DNA from: an uncultured Acidobacteriota bacterium
GTDB lineage: Bacteria; Acidobacteriota; Blastocatellia; Pyrinomonadales; Pyrinomonadaceae
NCBI GenBank assembly: GCA_937873515.1
Contig: CALMYB010000012.1
Coordinates: 62,001 to 126,000 of the forward strand
Length of the DNA stretch: 64,000 nucleotides
Reading direction: 5' to 3'
Shown here: in pieces, positions 44,742 to 52,216 of the stretch
How the letters are laid out: each line of letters starts with the position of its first letter
Numbering within the stretch: the stretch's first letter is position 1
Position numbers and translations under genes: made by a program
The notes under the pieces: generated by a model
Seen by the model: the letters and a program-made list of their open reading frames with translations, nothing else
The model's database searches: none
What the model was told of the DNA's origin: nothing

Positions 44742-44813
44742 TTGCATAACATAGACCCGCATCGCAAACTGCCGATCTTTGCGGTAATGCCGTTCCGAAC
44801 CTAAGATTGATAT

Positions 44814-45260
44814 ATGAGTAACCCGAATATTCTCACCACCGACGACCAGATCCGCGAACTTCTCGCCGAGACGAAACGGATCGCCGTCCTCGGTATCAAA
44901 CCCGAGAGCCACGCGACCCAGCCTGCTTTTTACGTGCCGAAGTACCTGTCGGATGCCGGTCTTGAGATCATTCCGATACCTGTCTATTACCCCGAGGTGA
45001 CCGAGATCCTTGGGCAGCCCGTCTATCGCGACCTCACAAAAGTGCCGGGCGAGATAGACCTTCTGAACATTTTTCGCAAGAGCAGCGACCTCTCGAAACA
45101 CACGTTCGACATTCTCGCCAAACATCCGAAAGCGGTCTGGTTCCAACTTGGAATAAGGAACGACGATGTCGCCGAAAGGCTTGCAGACGCGGGAATAAAG
45201 GTGGTTCAGGACCTGTGCTTGATGGTGGAACATCGCGCACTTCTGGGTGCTGCCGGCTAA
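44814..45260 (+). CDS. CoA-binding protein, YccU-type
   Basis: A 148-residue protein with a CoA_binding Rossmann fold: [63 protein letters not shown] and [33 protein letters not shown]. This is the small YccU-like family whose members bind CoA; its physiological role is not established. It lies divergent from an acyl-CoA dehydrogenase, consistent with CoA metabolism, and ends overlapping the convergent zinc-ribbon protein by four bases. Confidence 0.88.
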   Translation: MSNPNILTTDDQIRELLAETKRIAVLGIKPESHATQPAFYVPKYLSDAGLEIIPIPVYYPEVTEILGQPVYRDLTKVPGEIDLLNIFRKSSDLSKHTFDILAKHPKAVWFQLGIRNDDVAERLADAGIKVVQDLCLMVEHRALLGAAG

Positions 45261-46306
45261 TCCCGATCGATGGCGGAGAAGAAGCGTGCGATAAGCGGTT
45301 TGCGATAGTGGTAAAGTACGCCGAACGCGATCAGGCCGGCGAGCGTCGGGATCGGATAAAGAAAGAGCCCCACGAACAGGATGGCGCCCGCCCAAGCCGT
45401 CAGCGTGAGAACAGCCACGAAAACAAAATCGAAAATCGCGTAACCGACCACCAAGATAATGAGACCCGCGACGAGAAGCTTTGGCACAGCCAAATAATCC
45501 TCGATCGCGTCGGCAAACCGGTCCATTTCGCTTGAGAGCCGATTGGAGGCCTTCTCAGCCGTTTTCCCTTCCGCGATCGCCGCTTGCCGGGCGATCTTTA
45601 CGCGGAAAGTTTCAACACCGCAGTAACCACAAAGCGATCCGAACTGCCCTGCCTTAAAACCGATGGTTCCGCCGCAATTTGCGCACCGGACGGTCTCAGC
45701 TTTGGCAGCCGCTCGGGTCTCCTCGATAACGGGTAGTTCGGATCTGAATTTGCCCGAGATCGAGATCGCGATGAAACCGAGCGTTAAGATCCAGGAGATC
45801 AGCGTAAGGTACGGCACGCGGTATGTATCAGAGAATCGCTCGAAAGGGACGATGTTTGGCGTGTCAATCCATGTGAGGATCACTACAAGGCAGGCCGCGA
45901 GCCAGAGCGTAAGGAGAATGACGACGCCCAATGTCCAGTTTGATGTAAGAAAGGAAACGAAGCGCCAGAGTCTTTGTGCCCGATCGATCCTTTCGATCGC
46001 AAGGTGTCGAGCGAATCTGATCTCTTGATACTCCCGCGGAACCGGGAAGACGTTCCCGCAGCTTGGGCACTTCATCTTAGCTTCGTTCAATGGGACGCCG
46101 CCGCCGCAGCTTGGGCAATTTAGAGGCTGAAGTTCTGCTTCCGACACAGGCAGATGCTTGGGAATCTTCCCCTTGCCTCGAATCGGAGCCGGCAGCCAGA
46201 CCACGTCCTTAACAAAGGACCAGGCAGCCACGATCATCGGGATCGCGAACAAAAAGGTCTGGGCAACGAATGTCGCATAGACGAGATCAAGCGTTAGCCT
46301 TTCCAT
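45257..46306 (-). CDS. Zinc-ribbon membrane protein
   Basis: A 349-residue protein with an N-terminal membrane segment, a double zinc ribbon (CPSCGGGVPLNEAKMKCPSC at about 63-82), several hydrophobic helices (about 115-190), then a second ribbon (CANCGG...CGYC at about 212-233) and at least two further membrane helices near the C-terminus. No enzymatic motif is recognised. The start overlaps the rluB stop by 13 bp, so the two may be co-expressed. It resembles the other ribbon-plus-membrane proteins of the window only in layout. Confidence 0.7.
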   Translation of the reverse strand: MERLTLDLVYATFVAQTFLFAIPMIVAAWSFVKDVVWLPAPIRGKGKIPKHLPVSEAELQPLNCPSCGGGVPLNEAKMKCPSCGNVFPVPREYQEIRFARHLAIERIDRAQRLWRFVSFLTSNWTLGVVILLTLWLAACLVVILTWIDTPNIVPFERFSDTYRVPYLTLISWILTLGFIAISISGKFRSELPVIEETRAAAKAETVRCANCGGTIGFKAGQFGSLCGYCGVETFRVKIARQAAIAEGKTAEKASNRLSSEMDRFADAIEDYLAVPKLLVAGLIILVVGYAIFDFVFVAVLTLTAWAGAILFVGLFLYPIPTLAGLIAFGVLYHYRKPLIARFFSAIDRD

Positions 46307-47103
46307 CTGCCTCGGGATCTGCCGTGGGAGCCATTAGGAGCAGTGCCCTGAGGCTTAAGTGATCTTTCCGTTCGGGTACGCGGTGCAGAGCCCGTCAGCG
46401 ATGCTACCTCTTCGCGGGAAAGGTCGCGGCTCTGTCCGCTTTTCAAGTATGGATCGGAAACATCGCCGATCTTAGTTCGCCTCAGTTTTACGACAGAATA
46501 GCCGATCGCATCGAACATCTTGCGGATCTGCTGATTGTGTCCTTCGAAAAGAGTTACCTCATACCAGCCGTTCTTGTCCGTTGAGTTCAGTTCGCGTATC
46601 TCCGCCGGTGCGGTCTTGAAGCCGTCCTCGAGCAAGATGCCGCGTCGAAGCTTATTGATCGCGTTCCTGTTCGGCAGACCCTTTACCTTCACGTCGTAAA
46701 CTTTGGCGACCGTCTTTGACGAGGCGACGCGGTCGGTAAATTTGCCGTCGTTCGTCAGGATGATCAGGCCCTCAGAGTTGTAATCGAGACGGCCAACGGG
46801 ATGAAGCCGCCCTTTGCCCTTTACAAGTTCGACAACGAGCTTGCGGCCTTCAGGATCGCTGACGCTAGATAGATAACCTTTCGGCTTGTTCACGAGAACG
46901 TAAATGTTCTTAGCGGACGAGATCCGCGGGTTGATGAGCTTACCGCGAACCTTTATGTGGTCCTTTTCGGGATCGGCCTTTGTGCCAAGTTCGGTAACGA
47001 TATCGCCGTTCACCGAAACCTCTCCGTCAAGGATCAGCTGCTCGGCCCCGCGACGCGAAGCGATGCCCGCCTGGGCGATGAGTTTTTGGAGTCTTTCAGG
47101 CAC
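46294..47103 (-). CDS. rluB: Pseudouridine synthase, RluB/RsuA family
   Basis: A 269-residue RsuA-family pseudouridine synthase with an N-terminal S4 domain (ERLQKLIAQAGIASRRGAEQLILDGEVSVNG) and the catalytic motif HPVGRLDYNSEGLIILTNDG with Asp in GRLD. The RluB/E/F-like C-terminal part includes HNQQIRKMFDAIGYSVVKLRRTKIGD. Residues after about 235 form an Arg/Gly-rich basic tail. It modifies U2605 in 23S rRNA if it is true RluB. It starts with GTG at 47103 and is followed upstream by scpB, an arrangement common in bacteria. Confidence 0.9.
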   Translation of the reverse strand: MPERLQKLIAQAGIASRRGAEQLILDGEVSVNGDIVTELGTKADPEKDHIKVRGKLINPRISSAKNIYVLVNKPKGYLSSVSDPEGRKLVVELVKGKGRLHPVGRLDYNSEGLIILTNDGKFTDRVASSKTVAKVYDVKVKGLPNRNAINKLRRGILLEDGFKTAPAEIRELNSTDKNGWYEVTLFEGHNQQIRKMFDAIGYSVVKLRRTKIGDVSDPYLKSGQSRDLSREEVASLTGSAPRTRTERSLKPQGTAPNGSHGRSRGRWKG

Positions 47104-47112
47104 GAGTTTATT

Positions 47113-47703
47113 TTAGACGCTGGTGGCAAGATCCTCGAAATCTTCGATGCTCGGCAATTCTGACAGGTCCTTGAGGCCGAACTGGAGCAGAAATTCCTTC
47201 GATGTGCCGTACATCATCGGCCGTCCGACAGCCTCTTTGCGGCCTTTTGCGACGATCAGGCGTTTATCCAGAAGCGTTTTGATGGATGTTGCGGACTGGA
47301 CGCCGCGAATTTCGAGGATCTCGGGTACGGTAACAGGCTGCTTGTATGCGATCACAGCGAGCGTTTCGAGTGAAGCGAGCGACAGCTTTGCCGACGGCCT
47401 TGTTTTTAGGAATGCACGGATCTCCTCGTGAAACTCAGGCCGCGTGGCGATCTGAAAGCCGCCTGCGATCTCGCGTATCTGAAGGCCGCTCGAACGTTCG
47501 ACGTATTCTGCCGAAAGCTGTTCGACGGCAGCCTGTATCGCGCCTTTCTCTTCGCCGAGAATGTCGGCGAGGAGTTTCGTGCCGATCGGTTCCTCGGAAA
47601 CGAATATCAAAGCCTCGACGAGCGCGACGAGCTCGCCCGGCGTCCGGGCCGGTGCCTTTGCAACGGCCGCACTTTCTACATTTTCCGAGACCGGATCTTC
47701 CAT
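47113..47703 (-). CDS. scpB: Segregation and condensation protein B
   Basis: A 196-residue ScpB, partner of ScpA and SMC in chromosome condensation. Two winged-helix domains: VALVEALIFVSEEPIGTKLLADILGE, then GLQIREIAGGFQIATRPEFHEEIRAFLKT, LSLASLETLAVIAYKQPVTVPEILEIRGVQSATSIKTLLDKRLIVAKGRKEAVGRPMMYGTSKEFLLQFGL. The N-terminus has about 25 residues of linker before the domain. It lies between scpA (16-bp gap) and rluB. Confidence 0.93.
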   Translation of the reverse strand: MEDPVSENVESAAVAKAPARTPGELVALVEALIFVSEEPIGTKLLADILGEEKGAIQAAVEQLSAEYVERSSGLQIREIAGGFQIATRPEFHEEIRAFLKTRPSAKLSLASLETLAVIAYKQPVTVPEILEIRGVQSATSIKTLLDKRLIVAKGRKEAVGRPMMYGTSKEFLLQFGLKDLSELPSIEDFEDLATSV

Positions 47704-47718
47704 AAAACGAATATTCTA

Positions 47719-48492
47719 TCAGGCACGACGCAATAATATCTCACCAAAGGTCTTATTTTGTACAAGACGAACCGCCTCGCTGCGGACGATCTCGAGAGCC
47801 GCGATAAATGCGGTAACGAGTTCGCGATGCGAGCGCATTTCCTCGAAAAAGCCCGAAAGATTGACCTCGCCGAACTCGACGATGCGTCCTTCGAGAGCCC
47901 GTATCATATCGGCAAGCGAGATCTCTTCGCGCTCGATCTCCATTTTTACTTCTTCGAGATGTCGGGCAACGATCTTCTGAAAAACGGTGAGCAGGTCAAA
48001 GACCGTGGCATCGACCTCGGAGTTGTTCTCGTCCGTTTCGAGCGTACCGCGCGTGAATGTCGCCTGTTCGATCGTCGTGCGTTCGTGCAGCATCCCCGCC
48101 GCCGTCTTGAACTTTTCATACTCGAGCAGCCGATCGACAAGCTCACGCCGCGGATCGTCGAAGTCGATTTCCTCGTCCTCTGCCTTTGGGTCACGCGGCA
48201 AGAGCATCTTCGACTTGATCTCGATGAGCGTTGCCGCCATCACAAGGAAATCCGCCGCGACGGCGATATCGAGCCGCTTCATCAGCTGTATCGTTTCGAG
48301 ATACTTGGCCGTGATCTTCGCGATCGGAATGTCGAATATATTTGCCTGCTCCTGCTTAATGAGATAAAGAAGCAGGTCGAGCGGGCCTGCAAAATCACCG
48401 ATGCGAACGCGCAGTTCGTCGCGTCCGGCGGCCACGATCTCGGGGCGTTCGGTATGAAAATCGAATGAAAAATGTTCCTGTTCTTCAGTCAC
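47719..48492 (-). CDS. scpA: Segregation and condensation protein A
   Basis: A 257-residue ScpA kleisin that bridges the SMC heads. Typical segments: RIGDFAGPLDLLLYLIKQEQANIFDIPIAKITAKYLETIQLM, AADFLVMAATLIEIKSKMLLP, and a C-terminal winged helix with VTAFIAALEIVRSEAVRLVQNKTFGEILL. A central acidic linker contains the segment EDEEIDFDDPRRELVDRLLEYEKFK. It starts with GTG at 48492. First gene of the scpA-scpB-rluB run; an imperfect inverted repeat lies just upstream. Confidence 0.93.
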   Translation of the reverse strand: MTEEQEHFSFDFHTERPEIVAAGRDELRVRIGDFAGPLDLLLYLIKQEQANIFDIPIAKITAKYLETIQLMKRLDIAVAADFLVMAATLIEIKSKMLLPRDPKAEDEEIDFDDPRRELVDRLLEYEKFKTAAGMLHERTTIEQATFTRGTLETDENNSEVDATVFDLLTVFQKIVARHLEEVKMEIEREEISLADMIRALEGRIVEFGEVNLSGFFEEMRSHRELVTAFIAALEIVRSEAVRLVQNKTFGEILLRRA

Positions 48493-48520
48493 TTATTTAC
48501 CGCAAAGAGCACAGAAAGTT

Positions 48521-48640
48521 TTACCACAGAGGACACGGAGAACACAGAGCCAGAAACAAGAATATCCAAGCCTTCGACCGACGTCCCGCTCAAACCGCGT
48601 CCTAAGATGTCTCTGTGCTCTCCGTGTTCTCTGTGGTTAA
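48521..48640. repeat. Imperfect inverted repeat element of about 120 bp
   Basis: Left arm 48521-48549 (TTACCACAGAGGACACGGAG then AACACAGAG) and right arm 48611-48640 (CTCTGTGCTCTCCGTGTTCT then CTGTGGTTAA) pair with about 27 of 30 matches. The 61-bp centre shows no structure. The right arm ends exactly at the stop codon of the ArsC-like gene, and the left arm is near the scpA start. It can form a long hairpin; it may be an intergenic miniature element and may also act as a terminator. Confidence 0.7.
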
Positions 48641-48984
48641 CCTTCTTTTATCAATTCCAGTGCCTTCTCGATCGGGCGTGCCAGAACAGCTCTATCGCCG
48701 ACCTCGACGATCGGCCGCTGGATCAGGTTCGGGTCCGCGACCATCGCCTTTATCACGTCGGCGTCGGCCGTCTCGTCGGTTAAGCCGGCGGCCGCGGCAC
48801 CGCGAGTGAGCTTGATCGGCCGGACGCCGGTCTTAGCGACCAGCTTGGCCAAGTTCGCCTCGGTGAAAGGCTCGTTAAAATAGTTTACCTTCTCGTAGTC
48901 AATGCCGTTTTCACGAAACAGCGTCGCCATATTGCGGCACGTCGTTCAAGTAGGCTTTTCGTAAACTGTGATCTTGTGTTCCAT
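48637..48984 (-). CDS. ArsC/Spx-like thioredoxin-fold protein, candidate selenoprotein (UxxC)
   Basis: Read through a TGA at codon 13 (48946-48948), the frame from ATG 48984 gives 115 residues: MEHKITVYEKPT-[TGA]-TTCRNMATLFRENG, then YEKVNYFNEPFTEANLAKLVAKTG, AAAAGLTDETADADVIKAMVADPNLI and RPIVEVGDRAVLARPIEKALELIKEG. This is the ArsC/Spx-family fold, where relatives start with YxKPxCTTC. The TGA therefore replaces the first cysteine of CxxC, giving U13-T-T-C16. A hairpin at 48904-48926 fits a bacterial SECIS. Taking ATG 48930 instead would remove the active site and the first strand. Alternative: nonsense mutation or sequencing error. Confidence 0.7.
48901..48926 (-). promoter_or_regulatory. 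Candidate bacterial SECIS element
   Basis: Starting 23 nt after the TGA, the transcript can form GCUGUUU-CGUGA-AAACGGC: a 7-bp stem (one G-U pair) with a 5-nt loop whose second base is G. The stem extends past one C-A mismatch by three more pairs (48924-48926 with 48900-48902). The loop begins 30 nt after the UGA. Loop size, a G among its first two bases, and distance fit the general bacterial SECIS pattern as I recall it. Confidence 0.55.
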
Positions 48985-49021
48985 ATACTATTGTTACATT
49001 CGGCCCCGAGGGCGCCACATC

Positions 49022-50326
49022 CTAGTGCGGCAGTACGGTCTTCAGGGCGATGTGCCTTCCGGGTTCCGGTTTTCTCCCAAAGATCAGTAAACGCTGGAAG
49101 AGGCTTAGCTCGCTTTCCGGTTCTTTTGCGATCTCCTTGTATTCTATCGCAAGATCGCCATCTTCCTCGAAGATCTTAAAATAATTCAGCCGAAATGTCG
49201 GGAAATACACCGCCGGCAGATATCCAAAGATAACCGGAATTCGCTTTAGCAGCTTTAGCCAAGTGCCGGTGTTAATTATTGCCTTTCCATCTTTCACAGT
49301 CAGGAATGCGTCGTGAGTGTGACCAAAGACGTACGCGGCAACAGTCGGATCTTCTCTAAATATCTTCTCGGCGTGCTCTTGGTAGCCGCCATCTGGAACG
49401 TACAAGGGAACGTCGTTCGTTGCGGGCAGTATCTGCATTCGCTTGAGCGTTTTCCGTACATCGCGAAGCACAAAAAACAACGGGATCGATACCGCGATCA
49501 CGAACGACCACACGATCATACTCAAGACCAGCGTGGAGCGAATAAGATCGCCGACCAGCCCGAGGCTCGAGAAAAGGCGGTTCTGAATAAGTATGTTGAC
49601 GTCGATCACGCCGAAATGCTTGAGAGCTTGTGCGGCCAATGCCAAGAGAGTTACCGACAGCAGAGCAAGGAAAGGAGCCATCGTCCAGCGGATGATCGGA
49701 CTCATCTCGTTGTAGAAATAGTTTGAAAGGATCCAGTCGGGAAGCTGGCGAACATCCACCGAGCGTATATCTTTGAGCCAGGGCTTCCGGCCAAACTTTG
49801 AATAACGGCTTGCGCCGGCGACGGTCGTCTCAGTTATGTAATAGCCGAGAGGCTGTGCATAAGGATTGCCATAATCGGGCGAGGCGTTAAAATCGTCGAT
49901 CTGCTGTCCGTGCTCGATCCATATTTTCTTTCCGGCGATCTCGCGTATCACCGAAACGGACGTATCGAGCTCGATGTTGAAGGCAGCCAGTTTTTCGTGG
50001 TAGTCCGGGTAACAGGCAAGATCGTAGTCGTGGTTGCCGACCATCAGTGTGATCTGAATATTCTCGCCGGTTTTCCTGAACTGCTCGAAGATCGCAGTAT
50101 GATGCTTTACGATCTCGTCCAGCTTGGCCGTGCCTGAAACGGTAGTCGTTTCCCAGAACCCGAACGCATCGCCGACGATGATCAGTTCAGTCTCTTTGCC
50201 TTTACCTTCGAGTTCTTTTAGGAAAGCAACGAATTCGTCGATGTAATCGCATATCTGCAGTTGGCCGTCGCCGCCGAGATGCAGATCGCTTACAAAGTAT
50301 AAAGTTGTCGCGTTCTGGGTGCTCAA
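49022..50326 (-). CDS. Membrane-embedded calcineurin-like phosphoesterase
   Basis: A 434-residue metallophosphoesterase. The metal motifs are split by a membrane region: YFVSDLHLGGDG and IIVGDAFGFW, LMVGNHDYDLACYP, then IEHGQQID in the N-terminal half, and VFGHTHDAFL (last motif) with NTGTWLKLL in the C-terminal half. Between them (about 205-290) are two hydrophobic stretches, so the catalytic fold is joined through membrane helices. The start is TTG 50326, with GGAG about 8 bp upstream. The substrate is unknown; a lipid-linked diphosphate such as UDP-diacylglucosamine is one possibility, given membrane attachment. Confidence 0.8.
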   Translation of the reverse strand: MSTQNATTLYFVSDLHLGGDGQLQICDYIDEFVAFLKELEGKGKETELIIVGDAFGFWETTTVSGTAKLDEIVKHHTAIFEQFRKTGENIQITLMVGNHDYDLACYPDYHEKLAAFNIELDTSVSVIREIAGKKIWIEHGQQIDDFNASPDYGNPYAQPLGYYITETTVAGASRYSKFGRKPWLKDIRSVDVRQLPDWILSNYFYNEMSPIIRWTMAPFLALLSVTLLALAAQALKHFGVIDVNILIQNRLFSSLGLVGDLIRSTLVLSMIVWSFVIAVSIPLFFVLRDVRKTLKRMQILPATNDVPLYVPDGGYQEHAEKIFREDPTVAAYVFGHTHDAFLTVKDGKAIINTGTWLKLLKRIPVIFGYLPAVYFPTFRLNYFKIFEEDGDLAIEYKEIAKEPESELSLFQRLLIFGRKPEPGRHIALKTVLPH

Positions 50327-50374
50327 AACTTAGCTCCGCGGAGGCCAATGTCGATCGCTCGATATTCGAATCGG

Positions 50375-51358
50375 CTAGCGGATGCCGACCTTTTGGTAAA
50401 CGTCGTGCATCGTGACCGATGCTATTGAACCGGCATTTTTGGCCCCGGTTTTTAGGATCGTGTTCAGTGCATCGTCGTCGTATGCCGAGATGCGTTCCTG
50501 AAAGGGTCGCAGAAATTCGACGACGGCTTCGGCGAGCTCGCCCTTGAACTGCCCATAGCCTTTGCCCGCAAAATTCTCGACGCACTCCTGCTCGCTTTTT
50601 CCCGTCACCAGCTGATAGATCGTCAATAGGTTGTTGATCGCCGGCCGCGTCTCGTCGAACGTGATCTCGGTGCCGCTGTCGGTTACCGCGCGTTTGATCT
50701 TTTTCGAGATCGTATCGGCATCGTCATCCAAAAATATCGCCCCGGCCTCGTTCTCGTCGGATTTCGACATCTTTTTCGCCGGATCCTGCAGCGATTTAAT
50801 GCTTGCACCGCTCTTCGGAATGAATGGCTCAGGTATCTTGAACGTCTCGCCAAAGTCGCGGTTGAAACGCTCGGCCAAGTCGCGGGACAGCTCAAGATGC
50901 TGCTTTTGATCTTGCCCGACAGGAACGAGATCCGTTTGATAAAGCAGAATGTCAGCCGCCATCAGTGCCGGATACGTGAACAGACCGACACTTGAGCCTT
51001 CACGGCCGCCTTTCTGCGACTTGTCCTTGAACTGCGTCATTCGCTCAAGCTCGCCCATGCGGGCAGTGCAGAGAAGTATCCAAGTGAGTTCGGCATGCTC
51101 GGGCACGTCCGCTTGAATGAATATTGTTGCTTTCTCAGGATCGACGCCTGCCGCGAGATAGATGCGGGCAAGATCGAGCGTTGCTTTCCGCAGGGTTCTG
51201 GGATCCTGCGGCAAGGTGAGTGCGTGAAGGTTTACGATGCAATAGAATGCCTCGTATTCGTCCTGCAAAGCGACCCAATTCTTGAGAGCGCCGAGATAAT
51301 TCCCCAAATGAAGGCGGCCCGTAGGCTGTGCTCCGCTGAATATTCGTTTCTTCTGCAT
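50375..51358 (-). CDS. trpS: Tryptophanyl-tRNA synthetase
   Basis: A 327-residue class I TrpRS, which charges tRNA(Trp). Motifs: IFSGAQPTGRLHLGNYLGAL (HIGH-type), VPEHAELTWILLC, GLFTYPALMAADILLYQTDLVPVGQDQKQHLELSRDLA and the KMSKS signature KKMSKSDEN. Full length. Its ATG overlaps the stop of the upstream peptidase by one base, so they are coupled. Confidence 0.95.
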   Translation of the reverse strand: MQKKRIFSGAQPTGRLHLGNYLGALKNWVALQDEYEAFYCIVNLHALTLPQDPRTLRKATLDLARIYLAAGVDPEKATIFIQADVPEHAELTWILLCTARMGELERMTQFKDKSQKGGREGSSVGLFTYPALMAADILLYQTDLVPVGQDQKQHLELSRDLAERFNRDFGETFKIPEPFIPKSGASIKSLQDPAKKMSKSDENEAGAIFLDDDADTISKKIKRAVTDSGTEITFDETRPAINNLLTIYQLVTGKSEQECVENFAGKGYGQFKGELAEAVVEFLRPFQERISAYDDDALNTILKTGAKNAGSIASVTMHDVYQKVGIR

Positions 51359-52047
51359 TAGAGATAAAGAATGTAAATAAGGCCGTAATAGAACGGTGTG
51401 ATTATCATACGAAAGACGCCGATATAGATAAGTGCGAGCAGGATTATATAACCGTATTGCTCAAGCATCCTAAGTACGGGCTGCGCGCTTTCGGGCAAAA
51501 AGGTCGAAAGGATCTGGCTTCCGTCGAGCGGCGGAAATGGCAGCAAATTGAACACAAAGAGCGACAGGTTCAGGAACATCAGGTCGGCCACAAAAATGAC
51601 GACCGGATTCGTCGTGTCTCCAAAAAAATCTCGAACGGTAAAAACCCCTTGCGATATAAGTATCTTTGCGATGACGATACCGATGATGAGCAAAATAAGG
51701 TTTGCGAGAACCCCGGCGATCGACACCATCACGTTCGCAAGCTTGTAATTCGTCCAGTTCCGCGGATTCACGGGAGTCGGGATTCCCCAGCCGATCAGCG
51801 GGATACTGCCCAGTGCACCGCCCATCGCACCGAGGATAAAGCCGATGATCGGGATCAAGAGTGTTCCGATCGGGTCTGTGTGCTTTACGGGATTGAGCGT
51901 TACTCGGCCAAGCATATATGCCGTGTCGTCGCCGAATTTATGCGACATCCACGCGTGCCCGGCCTCGTGGGCAGAGATCGCCAAAAGAAGGACTACCATA
52001 AAGATTACAAGGTGACTGATCAGATTGATCGGATCGATTCCGCCCAT
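51358..52047 (-). CDS. Site-2 protease family membrane protein (M50)
   Basis: A 229-residue integral membrane protein. LLAISAHEAGHAWMSHKFGD carries the HExxH zinc motif in the first helix; the conserved TLNPVKHTDPIGTLLIPI and the FVFNLLPFPPLDGSQI segment (second metal ligand Asp) identify the small SpoIVFB/YdiL-like M50 group. It probably cleaves a membrane protein inside the bilayer; the substrate is unknown. ATG 52047 is preferred to the GTG three codons earlier. Coupled to trpS, as often seen in bacteria. Confidence 0.85.
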   Translation of the reverse strand: MGGIDPINLISHLVIFMVVLLLAISAHEAGHAWMSHKFGDDTAYMLGRVTLNPVKHTDPIGTLLIPIIGFILGAMGGALGSIPLIGWGIPTPVNPRNWTNYKLANVMVSIAGVLANLILLIIGIVIAKILISQGVFTVRDFFGDTTNPVVIFVADLMFLNLSLFVFNLLPFPPLDGSQILSTFLPESAQPVLRMLEQYGYIILLALIYIGVFRMIITPFYYGLIYILYL

Positions 52048-52216
52048 AGATAACACGAATTGCCGTCAAACTACATCTCGCGCATTTGATGCCGAGATCC
52101 ATTGTATTGGAGCCTAGATTGTGCCATTCTTTTGATACAAAATAAAATGAGGCACGCGGCCCGAAGCTGCCGTACGCGGGTCTGAGCGTTCGGTGTCGGA
52201 GGGCTCGCGGATCAAT

